This document shows positions 1-8,542 of a stretch of 19,231 nt of DNA, piece after piece. Source of the DNA: CAZMMV01 sp964567475 (GTDB taxonomy: Bacteria; Bacillota; Clostridia; Tissierellales; Tissierellaceae). The notes beneath the pieces were generated by a model. That model saw only the letters and a program-made list of their open reading frames with translations. It made no database searches and was not told the origin of the DNA. How positions within the stretch are numbered: the stretch's first letter is position 1; each line of letters opens with the position of its first letter. Made by a program: the position numbers and the translations under genes. The stretch covers positions 1 through 19,231 of the forward strand of contig CAZMMV010000028.1 of assembly GCA_964567475.1 (NCBI GenBank), in the 5' to 3' direction.

Positions 1-42
1 ATATAAGTAGAATATATAAGTTAAGTAAAATATGTAAGTTTG

Positions 43-50
43 AAAGGTGG
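43..50 (+). promoter_or_regulatory. Ribosome binding site that fixes the secA start
   Basis: AAAGGTGG is followed by a 10-nt spacer and GTG at 61. It argues against the upstream in-frame TTG at 40, which has no SD of its own. Confidence 0.8.
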
Positions 51-60
51 TTTTTGGAAA

Positions 61-2817
61 GTGGCAAGCTTATTTGAAAAGATGTTTGGGACATATAGTG
101 AAAGAGAATTGAAAAAAATATCAAGTTTAGCTGATGATATAGAAGCGTTAGACGGAGAAATGACTAATTTGACAGATGATCAACTTAAGGAAAAGACTAA
201 TGAATTTAAAGATAGACTAAGTAAAGGTGAGACTCTAGAAGATCTGTTGGTTGAGGCTTTTGCAGTTGCAAGAGAAGCAGCATATAGGGTTTTGGGTATG
301 AAACATTTTAGAGTTCAAATATTAGGTGGAATAATACTTCACCAAGGAAGAATAGCTGAGATGAAGACTGGTGAAGGTAAGACTTTAGTAGCTACATTAC
401 CTGCTTATTTAAATGGTTTAACAGGTAGAGGAGTTCATATAATTACAGTTAACGATTACTTAGCCAAGAGAGATAAGGAATGGATGGGTAAGGTTTATGA
501 GTACTTAGGCTTAAGTGTAGGGTGTATTATACATGGAATTACTAACAATGAAAGAATAGAAGCATATAAAGCTGATATTACTTATGGTACAAATAATGAA
601 TTTGGTTTCGATTATTTAAGAGATAATATGGTTATTTATAAGGAAGAAATGGTACAGAGACCATTATACTATTCCATAGTAGATGAGGTCGACAGTATCT
701 TAGTAGATGAGGCGAGAACACCTCTTATCATTTCTGGAAGGGGAGATAAATCTACCTCTCTATATTCAATGGCAGATAGCTTTGCAAGGACTCTTACAAA
801 TAGGATAATAGATCAAAAAGAAAATAAAAGAGATCCATTTGATAGAGAATTTAAAAAGGAAACTGTAGATTATTTAATAGATGAAAAGGCAAAATCTGTA
901 TTTATAACTGAAAAAGGTACTGCTAAGGCAGAGGCGTTTTTTGGCATAGAAAACTTATCTGATGTGGATAATATGGAGATAGCTCATCATATAAATCAAG
1001 CTTTAAAGGCTAGAAGTATAATGAAGAGAGATGCAGATTATGTTGTAAAAGATGGAGAAGTTATTATAGTTGATGAATTTACAGGAAGACTTATGTATGG
1101 TAGAAGATATAGCAATGGACTACATCAAGCTATAGAAGCTAAAGAAAAGTTAGAGGTAAAAAGTGAATCAAAAACTTTAGCCACTATTACATTCCAAAAT
1201 TATTTTAGAATGTATGAAAAACTATCAGGTATGACTGGTACTGCTAAAACAGAGGAAGAAGAATTTAGAAATATTTATAATATGGATGTTGTAGAAATAC
1301 CTACAAACAAGCCTATATTGAGGAAAGATTATGCAGATGTAATATATAAAAATGAAGAAGCTAAATTTAATGCAGTAATTGAAGAGATAAAGGAAAAAAA
1401 TGCCATAGGTCAGCCAACATTAGTAGGTACTATTAGTATTGAAAAATCAGAAGTACTTTCAAAACTTCTAAAGAAACAGGGAATAGCTCATGAAGTACTA
1501 AATGCTAAATATCATGAGAGAGAAGCAGAAATAGTTGCTCAAGCAGGTAGATTTGGAGCAGTAACTATAGCTACAAATATGGCTGGTAGAGGTACAGATA
1601 TAGTTTTAGGTGGAAATCCAGATTTCTTAGCAAAACTAGATATGAAAAAGAAGGGTATAGCTGATGAAGTGTTAGCTCTTGTGGATTCTAGTATAGAATC
1701 TGATGATGAAGAAGTAATCAAAGCTAGGGCTATATACAAAGAAATTCATGATAAATACAAAGCTATATCAGATGAAGAAAATAAAAAGGTAATACAAGCA
1801 GGTGGACTGCATATAATTGGTACAGAAAGACATGAATCACGAAGAATAGATAATCAGTTGAGAGGTCGTTCTGGTAGACAGGGAGACCCAGGTTCTTCTA
1901 GATTTTATATAGGTCTTAATGATGATTTAATGAGATTATTTGGTGGAGAAAGAATGGAAAGTCTAATAGGTACATTGAAACTACCAGATGATGAACCATT
2001 GGAACATAAAATATTAAGTAAGTCTATAGAAAATGCTCAAAAGAAAGTTGAGAGCAATAACTTTGGTATAAGGAAACATGTTCTTAAATATGATGATGTA
2101 ATGAACAAACAAAGAGAAGTTATCTATGGTGAGAGAAGAAAAGTATTAGAGGGCGAAGACTTAAGAGATCATATACAAGAGATGGTTAAAAATTTAGTTA
2201 TAGATAATGTTAATAGATATACAATGGAAAGTAAATTTGCTGAAGAGTGGGATATCAAAGCTTTAGAAAATTCTATAATGGATTTACTAAATATTGATGA
2301 AGAATTTGTCGAAATTGACAATATAGAAAGCCTTACTAAAGAAGATTTAATAGAAAAAATTATGGAAAGAGCTGAAGCTAAGTATAAATCTCGTGAAGAT
2401 GACTTTGGGGAAGAAAGATTTAGAGAAATTGAAAGAGTAATACTTCTTCAAGTAGTAGATACAAAGTGGATGGATCATATAGATGCTATGGATCAGTTAA
2501 GACAAGGTATTGGATTAAGAGCTTATGGACAACAAGATCCAGTTCAAGCTTATCAAATAGAAGGATTTGATATGTTTGAAGAAATGACTGCAAGTATATG
2601 GGAAGACACTGTGAAATTTTTATATCAATTAGAGAATCCAGATAAGGTTCAAAGAAAGAAAGTAGCAGAAGCAATAGTAGCTAATAAATCTGATGGCTCT
2701 GATGATAGTCAACGTTTTGGACAGAAAACAGTAGTAAATAAGGGACCAAAAGTAGGGAGAAATGATCCTTGTCCTTGTGGAAGTGGTAAGAAATACAAGA
2801 AGTGTTGTGGAAGGTAG
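61..2817 (+). CDS. secA: SecA, preprotein translocase ATPase
   Basis: SecA is the cytoplasmic motor that drives unfolded preproteins through SecYEG at the expense of ATP. The 918-residue product carries every expected landmark: an N-terminal FEKMFGTYSERELK segment, Walker A MKTGEGKT (about residues 101-108), the DEVD Walker B box (about 208-211), a second helicase lobe with NMAGRGTDIVLGG and QLRGRSGRQGDPGSS, and a C-terminal SEC-C zinc motif CPCGSGKKYKKCC that binds SecB or ribosomes in relatives. It is somewhat longer than the roughly 840 residues of Bacillus SecA. I chose GTG at 61 because AAAGGTGG (43-50) lies 10 nt upstream of it. An in-frame TTG at 40 would put that SD inside the gene. 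The prfB start is 15 bp beyond the stop, so the two are probably co-transcribed. The promoter lies before the window. Confidence 0.97.
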   Translation: MASLFEKMFGTYSERELKKISSLADDIEALDGEMTNLTDDQLKEKTNEFKDRLSKGETLEDLLVEAFAVAREAAYRVLGMKHFRVQILGGIILHQGRIAEMKTGEGKTLVATLPAYLNGLTGRGVHIITVNDYLAKRDKEWMGKVYEYLGLSVGCIIHGITNNERIEAYKADITYGTNNEFGFDYLRDNMVIYKEEMVQRPLYYSIVDEVDSILVDEARTPLIISGRGDKSTSLYSMADSFARTLTNRIIDQKENKRDPFDREFKKETVDYLIDEKAKSVFITEKGTAKAEAFFGIENLSDVDNMEIAHHINQALKARSIMKRDADYVVKDGEVIIVDEFTGRLMYGRRYSNGLHQAIEAKEKLEVKSESKTLATITFQNYFRMYEKLSGMTGTAKTEEEEFRNIYNMDVVEIPTNKPILRKDYADVIYKNEEAKFNAVIEEIKEKNAIGQPTLVGTISIEKSEVLSKLLKKQGIAHEVLNAKYHEREAEIVAQAGRFGAVTIATNMAGRGTDIVLGGNPDFLAKLDMKKKGIADEVLALVDSSIESDDEEVIKARAIYKEIHDKYKAISDEENKKVIQAGGLHIIGTERHESRRIDNQLRGRSGRQGDPGSSRFYIGLNDDLMRLFGGERMESLIGTLKLPDDEPLEHKILSKSIENAQKKVESNNFGIRKHVLKYDDVMNKQREVIYGERRKVLEGEDLRDHIQEMVKNLVIDNVNRYTMESKFAEEWDIKALENSIMDLLNIDEEFVEIDNIESLTKEDLIEKIMERAEAKYKSREDDFGEERFREIERVILLQVVDTKWMDHIDAMDQLRQGIGLRAYGQQDPVQAYQIEGFDMFEEMTASIWEDTVKFLYQLENPDKVQRKKVAEAIVANKSDGSDDSQRFGQKTVVNKGPKVGRNDPCPCGSGKKYKKCCGR

Positions 2818-2832
2818 AAGGGAGCAATTAGT

Positions 2833-3940
2833 ATGGAAGATATTTATTTAGATAGGGAAAGATTAAATGACATAAGAGAGATGATAGAAGAGTTAGGTGT
2901 TTCACTTTGACCTTGTCACTCTTAGGAAAGAAGTTAAGGATTTAGAGAAAAAATGTTATGAAGAAGATTTCTGGGATGATGTAAGTGAGGCTCAGAAAAT
3001 CATGCAGAAAATCAAACTTTTAAAGACTCCTGTAAAGGAATATGATGATTTAATTGGGGAAATAGAAGAGTTGGAAATTCTAATAGAGTTAATCTTGGAA
3101 GAAGAAGCCTATGAAATGTATAGTGAAATAAAGGATAGTCTTGGAAAGATTGCAAAGCGGGCAGATCATTTCAAGCTACAAACTCTATTATCTGGAGAAT
3201 ATGATAGAAATAATGCTATTTTAGCTATACATTCAGGAGCTGGTGGACTAGAGGCTCAAGATTGGGCTGAAATGCTCCTTAGACTATATAGAAGATGGTC
3301 AGATGCTAGGGGCTTTCAAGTAGAGACCTTAAACTTGCTTTCAGATACAGAAGGTGGAATCAAGGCAGTAACTCTATTGATTAAGGGACACAATGCCTAT
3401 GGATATTTAAAATCTGAAAAGGGAGTACACAGATTAGTTCGTATTTCTCCTTTTGATAGTGCAGGAAAAAGACATACTAGTTTTGCAAGTATTGATGTTT
3501 ATCCAGAAATAGACGATGGTCTTGATTTTGATATAGATGAACATAACCTTAAAATTGATACTTATAGATCTGGGGGAGCTGGAGGACAACACGTAAACAC
3601 TACGGATTCTGCTGTTAGAATAACTCATATACCTACTGGCATTGTAGTTCAGTGTCAAAATGAAAGATCACAGATTTCAAATAGAGATACAGCAATGAAG
3701 ATGATGAAGGCCAAACTTATACAATTAAAAGAAGAAGAGAACAAAGAAAAGATAGAGGATTTACAAGGAAGTTACAATCAAATAGCTTGGGGTTCTCAAA
3801 TAAGATCCTATGTTTTCCATCCTTATAGTATGGTGAAAGATCATAGAACAAATGCAGAAGTTGGCAACGTAAGTGGGGTAATGGACGGAGATATAGATAT
3901 ATTTATAAATGAGTATTTAAAACAAAAAGCCCTTTCTTAG
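2833..3940 (+). CDS. prfB: Peptide chain release factor 2 (programmed +1 frameshift)
   Basis: RF2 ends translation at UGA and UAA codons. The gene is in two frames. ATG at 2833, with AAGGGAG 8 nt upstream, opens 25 codons that end in CTT TGA (2905-2910). A +1 shift resumes at GAC (2909) and continues to 3940, giving about 368 residues. In the joined protein the stop-codon-reading SPF tripeptide falls at 205-207 and the catalytic GGQ at 250-252, the same numbers as in E. coli RF2, which supports both the start and the joining point. The SPF identifies it as RF2 rather than RF1 (PxT). It follows secA closely and its stop codon lies inside a terminator hairpin. RF2 is known to control its own synthesis through this in-frame UGA: when RF2 is scarce, the shift is favoured. 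Confidence 0.96.
2895..2911 (+). promoter_or_regulatory. Programmed +1 frameshift site in prfB
   Basis: The slippery sequence CTTTGAC (2905-2911) has the in-frame TGA at codon 26, exactly as in the classical prfB site. An internal SD-like AGGTG (2895-2899) precedes the CTT by 5 nt. It is weaker and slightly farther away than the AGGGGG found 3 nt from CTT in E. coli, so shifting may be less strongly stimulated. The zero frame stops at 2910 and all conserved RF2 sequence follows in the +1 frame. Confidence 0.93.
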
Positions 3941-3956
3941 AAAGGGCTAAATTTTT
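3928..3956 (+). terminator. Rho-independent terminator of secA-prfB
   Basis: AGCCCTTT (3928-3935) pairs with AAAGGGCT (3941-3948) across a 5-nt loop, and a run of five T (3952-3956) follows after AAA. The hairpin overlaps the last prfB codons and its stop at 3938-3940. Confidence 0.85.
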
Positions 3957-4028
3957 AAAATTATTTAAAGGAATTTTAGTATTGATGTCGAATACTACAT
4001 ATATAAGAACTTAAGAAAGGTGATGCAA

Positions 4029-6131
4029 ATGGATATTATAAAAGTAATTACAGATGAATTTAAATTAAAACCTTTTCAAGTAAAAAATACAGTTGAGCTT
4101 TTAGATGAAGGGAATACTGTTCCATTTATAGCAAGATATAGAAAAGAAAAAACAGGTGAATTAGAAGATATGGTAATAAGAGATCTGGCCAATAGATTGG
4201 AATATTTAAGAAATTTAGAGGCTAGAAAGGAAGAAGTAATTCGCTTAATAGATGAACAGGGAAAGCTTACAGAAGAATTAAAAAAAGAAATAATCTCATC
4301 AGAGTCACTTCAAAGAATTGATGATTTATATAGACCCTTTAGACCAAAGAGAAGAACTAGAGCAACTATGGCAAAGGAAAAAGGCCTTGAAAAATTGGCA
4401 GAAGCTATATTGGACCAAAGTATGGAAGAGGAAGAATTTCATTCTTTTGTAAAGACCTTTATAGATGAAGAGAAAGAAGTGAAAGATGAAGAAGAAGCAT
4501 TGGCTGGAGCTATGGATATTATAGCTGAAATAATATCTGATGATCCAGATAATAGGGATGATATAAAGAAGATTATAGAAAAGAATGGAGTATTAATAGT
4601 AGAAGCAGTTGATAAGGAAGAAAAAACTGTATATGAAATGTACTATGATTACAAAGAGGCAGTAAGGGAAATAGCAAATCATAGAGTATTAGCTATTAAT
4701 AGGGGAGAAAAAGATAAGAAACTAAAAGTATCTTTGGAAATAGTAAATAGAGATATTCCAGAAGAATTAATGGACAAGCTAATAAGATATAGAAAACATC
4801 ATACAGCTACTTATATAGAAGAGGCAATTGAAGATGGATATAAAAGATTATTATTTCCTTCACTAGAAAGAGAAACTAGAAACAATCTAACTGAAAGAGC
4901 TGAAGATGATGGAATTAAGGTATTTTCATTAAATTTAAAACCATTATTACTACAAGCGCCAATAAAAGGAAAAAATGTAATGGCCCTAGATCCAGGTTTT
5001 AGAACTGGATGTAAAGTTGCTGTAGTTAATGAATTTGGAAGGGTGTTAGATTATGGAGTAGTATACCCAACAGCACCTAGAAATCAAGTAGAAGAAACTA
5101 AAGTTACCTTAAAAGAATTAATAGCAAAACATAATGTTAATATAATTTCTATAGGTAATGGAACTGCTTCTAGGGAGACTGAACTAGTAGTAGCAGATAT
5201 GTTAAAGGAATTAAAAGATGATGTTTCTTATATAATAGTAAGTGAAGCAGGGGCTTCTATTTATTCTGCTTCAAAAGTAGCTATAGAAGAATTTCCAGAT
5301 TTAGATGTTTCTATTAGGGGAGCTGTATCAATAGCTAGGAGACTACAAGATCCATTGGCAGAACTTGTAAAAATAGAACCAAAACATATAGGGGTAGGTC
5401 AGTATCAACATGACTTAAATCAAAAGAAATTAGATGAGGCACTAAAGGGAGTAGTAGAAGACTCAGTAAATACAGTAGGTGTAGATTTAAATACAGCTAG
5501 TGGACCCTTACTAAAATATGTGGCAGGTATATCTACTAGAGTAGCCAATAATTTAGTTAAACACAGGGAAGAAATAGAACAATTTAAAAGTAGAAAAGAA
5601 CTTCTAAAAGTAAAAGGATTAGGTAATAAGACTTTTACCCAGTGTGCAGGATTCTTGAGGATTTCAGGTGGAGAAAATGTTTTAGATAACACTGGAGTTC
5701 ATCCAGAGTCTTATGATATAGCAGAAAAACTTTTAAAATCAAATTATAAAGAAAGAGATATAGAAGAATTAGCAGATGAATTAGATGTAGGAGTTCCAAC
5801 TTTATCAGATATAATTAAGGAGCTAGAAAAACCAGGTAGAGACCCAAGGGAAGATATGCCAAAACCTATACTAAGACAAGATGTGTTAAAAATAGAAGAT
5901 TTAAGAGAAGATATGATAGTAACTGGAACAGTGAGAAATGTAGTAGATTTTGGTGCCTTTATAGACATTGGAGTAAAACAAGATGGTCTAGTTCATATAT
6001 CTGAATTAGCAAATAGGTATATAAAGCATCCAAAAGAAGTAGTGAAAATAGGGGATATTGTTAAAGCAAGGATAATAAAAGTAGATATAGATAGGGATAG
6101 AATAGCTTTAAGTATGAGAGATAAACAATAG
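4029..6131 (+). CDS. tex: Tex-family S1 RNA-binding protein (YdcI-like)
   Basis: Tex proteins are cytoplasmic nucleic-acid binding factors linked to transcription and RNA handling; the precise role differs between species. The 700-residue product has the family order: an N-terminal helical region with the hallmark GNTVPFIARYRKEKTG, a YqgF/RNase H-like domain beginning at VMALDPGFRTG (about residue 320), helix-hairpin-helix repeats around VAGISTRVANNLVKHR and LLKVKGLGNKTF, and a C-terminal S1 domain (about 622-697) containing GTVRNVVDFGAFIDIG and LVHISEL. I take ATG at 4029 as the start because AAAGGTG (4016-4022) sits 6 nt before it. The GTG at 4020 and ATG at 4023 overlap or abut that SD. 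It follows the prfB terminator, so it needs its own promoter, but I see no convincing one in 3957-4028. The next gene begins 13 bp after its stop. Confidence 0.95.
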   Translation: MDIIKVITDEFKLKPFQVKNTVELLDEGNTVPFIARYRKEKTGELEDMVIRDLANRLEYLRNLEARKEEVIRLIDEQGKLTEELKKEIISSESLQRIDDLYRPFRPKRRTRATMAKEKGLEKLAEAILDQSMEEEEFHSFVKTFIDEEKEVKDEEEALAGAMDIIAEIISDDPDNRDDIKKIIEKNGVLIVEAVDKEEKTVYEMYYDYKEAVREIANHRVLAINRGEKDKKLKVSLEIVNRDIPEELMDKLIRYRKHHTATYIEEAIEDGYKRLLFPSLERETRNNLTERAEDDGIKVFSLNLKPLLLQAPIKGKNVMALDPGFRTGCKVAVVNEFGRVLDYGVVYPTAPRNQVEETKVTLKELIAKHNVNIISIGNGTASRETELVVADMLKELKDDVSYIIVSEAGASIYSASKVAIEEFPDLDVSIRGAVSIARRLQDPLAELVKIEPKHIGVGQYQHDLNQKKLDEALKGVVEDSVNTVGVDLNTASGPLLKYVAGISTRVANNLVKHREEIEQFKSRKELLKVKGLGNKTFTQCAGFLRISGGENVLDNTGVHPESYDIAEKLLKSNYKERDIEELADELDVGVPTLSDIIKELEKPGRDPREDMPKPILRQDVLKIEDLREDMIVTGTVRNVVDFGAFIDIGVKQDGLVHISELANRYIKHPKEVVKIGDIVKARIIKVDIDRDRIALSMRDKQ

Positions 6132-6144
6132 GGAGGCTTTATTT

Positions 6145-7308
6145 ATGATACTTATTAAGAATGGTAAAATTTATACTATGGCAGGAGATATTATTGATAA
6201 TGGTTATATACTTATAAAAGAGGGTAAAATAGTAGAAGTAGGTAAGGAGATAATAGCTCCTTTAGATGCAGAAGTAATAGATGTAGAGGGTAAACTAGTA
6301 ACTCCAGGATTTATAGATGCTCATTGTCATATAGGCTTATTTGAAGAATCTATAGGATTTGAGGGTGATGATAGCAATGAAATGGTTGATCCTGTTACGC
6401 CTCAATTAAGGGGAATAGATGGTATCAATCCAATGGATATATCATTTGAAGAAGCTTATGAAGGTGGAGTAACTACTGCCATAACTGGGCCTGGTAGTGC
6501 AAATGTAATGGGAGGAACTTTTGCAGCAATAAAGACTTATGGCAATAGAATAGATAATATGATAATAAAAGATCCTGTTGCTATGAAAATTGCTTTTGGA
6601 GAAAATCCAAAAACAGTATATAATAGTCAGAAAAAGTCTCCTATGACTAGAATGGCAACAGCTTCAATTCTTAGAGAAACTTTGTTTAAAGCTAGAACTT
6701 ATATGGAAAAAAAGGAGAATTCACAAGATCCTTCTAAACAAGCAGATTATGATATCAAGATGGAAGCAATTATACCAGTATTAAAAAAAGAAATTCCACT
6801 AAAGGCTCATGCTCATAGAGCTGATGATATATTTACTGCTTTAAGAATAGCTAAGGAATTTGATGTAGATATTACATTAGATCATTGTACGGAAGGACAT
6901 TTAATAGCAGGTGAATTAGCTAAAGAAGGAAAACCTGCAATAGTAGGGCCAACATTTGGAAATAGATCAAAGTTTGAATTAAAGAATAAATCCTTTGATA
7001 CACCAAATATATTAGTAAATGCAGGAGTAAAAATAGCTATAATAACAGATGCACCAGTAATACCACTACAACATCTAGGACTTTGTGCAGGATTAGCTAT
7101 GAATGCAGGACTTCCTGAAATGGAAGCATTTAAAGCAATTACAATAAATCCAGCAGAAATAGTAGGTTTACAAGATAGAATAGGAAGCATAGAAGCAGGA
7201 AAGGATGCAGATATAGTAGTGTTTGATGGGCATCCATTAAAGGATATAGATTGTAAAACTTATCTAACTATGATAGATGGGAAAATAGTGTATAGAAGAG
7301 AAAATTAA
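6145..7308 (+). CDS. Metal-dependent amidohydrolase (imidazolonepropionase-like)
   Basis: This is a cytoplasmic hydrolase of the amidohydrolase superfamily (COG1228-like), which cleaves C-N bonds in cyclic amides or related substrates using one or two metal ions. All metal-site elements are visible in the 387 residues: HCH (H60, H62) in PGFIDAHCH, H222 and H224 in KAHAH, H247 in LDHCTEGH, and D302 in IITDAP. The N-terminal strand MILIKNGKIYTM and C-terminal DADIVVFDGHPL form the usual composite beta-domain. No signal peptide is present. AGGGAGG (6130-6136) gives a strong start at 6145 and overlaps the tex stop, so tex and this gene are probably one transcript. The substrate cannot be told from sequence. 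There is no hut gene nearby, so I do not call it HutI. Confidence 0.88.
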   Translation: MILIKNGKIYTMAGDIIDNGYILIKEGKIVEVGKEIIAPLDAEVIDVEGKLVTPGFIDAHCHIGLFEESIGFEGDDSNEMVDPVTPQLRGIDGINPMDISFEEAYEGGVTTAITGPGSANVMGGTFAAIKTYGNRIDNMIIKDPVAMKIAFGENPKTVYNSQKKSPMTRMATASILRETLFKARTYMEKKENSQDPSKQADYDIKMEAIIPVLKKEIPLKAHAHRADDIFTALRIAKEFDVDITLDHCTEGHLIAGELAKEGKPAIVGPTFGNRSKFELKNKSFDTPNILVNAGVKIAIITDAPVIPLQHLGLCAGLAMNAGLPEMEAFKAITINPAEIVGLQDRIGSIEAGKDADIVVFDGHPLKDIDCKTYLTMIDGKIVYRREN

Positions 7309-7344
7309 AGATTTAGGGTATAGTTCTATAAAGGAGGCGATTAC

Positions 7345-8463
7345 GTGAAATTAGGATTTATAGTTAATCCTATTGCAGGTATGGGCGGTAAGGTAGGACT
7401 TAAGGGTACTGATGGTGATGAAATCTTAGATAAGGCTATTAGTCTAGGTGCAATACCGGAGTCACCAAGAAAGGCTAAAAAAGCTCTTGAAGTATTACTT
7501 CCATTAAAAGATAAACTAAAAATTTATACTTATCCAGGTGATATGGGTGAAAATGAAGCTTTATCTTTAGGATTTAAGACTATTGTATTAGTAGATAAAA
7601 AAGATAAGTTTACTTCTATAGATACTGAAGAAGCTGCCAAAGCTATGGTTGATAAAGGAGTAAGCTTGATACTTTTTGCCGGGGGAGATGGTACAGCAAG
7701 GAATATTTACAAGGCAGTAGGTACAAGAGTGCCAGTTATAGGAATACCAGCAGGAGTAAAGATTCACTCAGCAGTATATGCTAGTCATCCAAAGGCGGCT
7801 GGACAAGTAGTTAAGAAATGCTTGACTGGCCAAGAAATGGAGACAGGCGAAGCTGAAGTAATGGATATAGATGAGGAAGCTTTTAGGGAAGGTGTAGTTA
7901 CTGCTAGACTTTATGGATATATGAATATTCCACTGGAGCCGGAATTAATTCAAACAACTAAATCAGCAGGATTGGCTAATGATGAAGATTCTTTAGCTGG
8001 CATAAGTGAGAGAGTAATTGAGGAAATAGAAGAAAATCCAGATACGTTTTTTATAATAGGTTCGGGAACTTCAACTAGACCTATAATGGAAGGTATGGGA
8101 TTAGCTAATACATTATTAGGTATAGATATAGTAAAAAATAAAGAGTTAATAGCTTTAGATGTAAATGAAAAGGAAATCCTAGATATAATAGGACAAGATA
8201 AGGCTAAGATAGTAGTTACTGTAATAGGTGGTCAAGGTTATATATTTGGTAGAGGTAATCAACAGATAAGTGGTGAAGTTATTAAAAAGGTAGGAAAAGA
8301 TAATATAATAATAGTAGCCCCTAAAAGCAAGTTGATGTCTTTAGAAGGCAGACCTTTATTAGTAGATACTGGAAACGATGAAGTAAATGAGATTTTTAAT
8401 GGATATATGAAAGTCTATATAACTTATTATGCAGAAGCTATTGAAAAGGTAAAAGGTCTATAG
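7345..8463 (+). CDS. ATP-NAD kinase-like / AcoX-family protein
   Basis: The 372-residue product belongs to the COG3199 (ATP-NAD/AcoX kinase) group, related to NAD kinases and diacylglycerol kinases. The visible signature is the nucleotide-binding GGDGTARN (113-120) following LILFA, with an N-terminal NPIAGMGGKVGLKG (8-21) and a further Gly-rich stretch IGGQGYIFGRGNQQISG. Members are annotated as predicted NAD kinases, and the namesake AcoX lies in acetoin-catabolism clusters, but activity is known for few of them. The GTG start at 7345 is set by AAGGAGG (7331-7337) 7 nt upstream. It follows the amidohydrolase by 36 bp, so they are probably co-transcribed, and the sigma-54 activator gene follows after 79 bp. 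A role in supplying NADP or phosphorylating a small molecule is only inference. Confidence 0.85.
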   Translation: MKLGFIVNPIAGMGGKVGLKGTDGDEILDKAISLGAIPESPRKAKKALEVLLPLKDKLKIYTYPGDMGENEALSLGFKTIVLVDKKDKFTSIDTEEAAKAMVDKGVSLILFAGGDGTARNIYKAVGTRVPVIGIPAGVKIHSAVYASHPKAAGQVVKKCLTGQEMETGEAEVMDIDEEAFREGVVTARLYGYMNIPLEPELIQTTKSAGLANDEDSLAGISERVIEEIEENPDTFFIIGSGTSTRPIMEGMGLANTLLGIDIVKNKELIALDVNEKEILDIIGQDKAKIVVTVIGGQGYIFGRGNQQISGEVIKKVGKDNIIIVAPKSKLMSLEGRPLLVDTGNDEVNEIFNGYMKVYITYYAEAIEKVKGL

Positions 8464-8518
8464 AAAATTATGGTATATATTTTATGTATGAAGATTTAGT
8501 ATATAAATAATAAAATCG

Positions 8519-8542
8519 AAAATCCTATTAAAGGGGGATTTT
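8519..8542 (+). repeat. Inverted repeat around the regulator SD
   Basis: AAAATCC (8519-8525) and GGATTTT (8536-8542) are perfect 7-bp complements across a 10-nt loop. The right arm takes in the last two G of the SD AAGGGGG and ends directly before the ATG. It could lower translation of the activator. This may be chance in A/T-rich DNA. Confidence 0.35.

Noticed and set aside
1..60. Promoter for secA
   Set aside because: Only 60 bp are present, made of repeated A/T-rich TATATAAG/TAAGTAAAATAT-like runs. No -35/-10 pair with correct spacing can be defended.
2897..2910. GTG at 2897 as the start of prfB
   Set aside because: It would lose the first domain's conserved start and has no proper SD for initiation. 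The upstream AGGTG fits the frameshift stimulator role, and the ATG at 2833 has a strong SD.
2908..2910. The in-frame TGA in prfB as a sequencing error or pseudogene
   Set aside because: CTTTGAC at codon 26 is the known programmed site of this gene, and the rest of the protein is intact.
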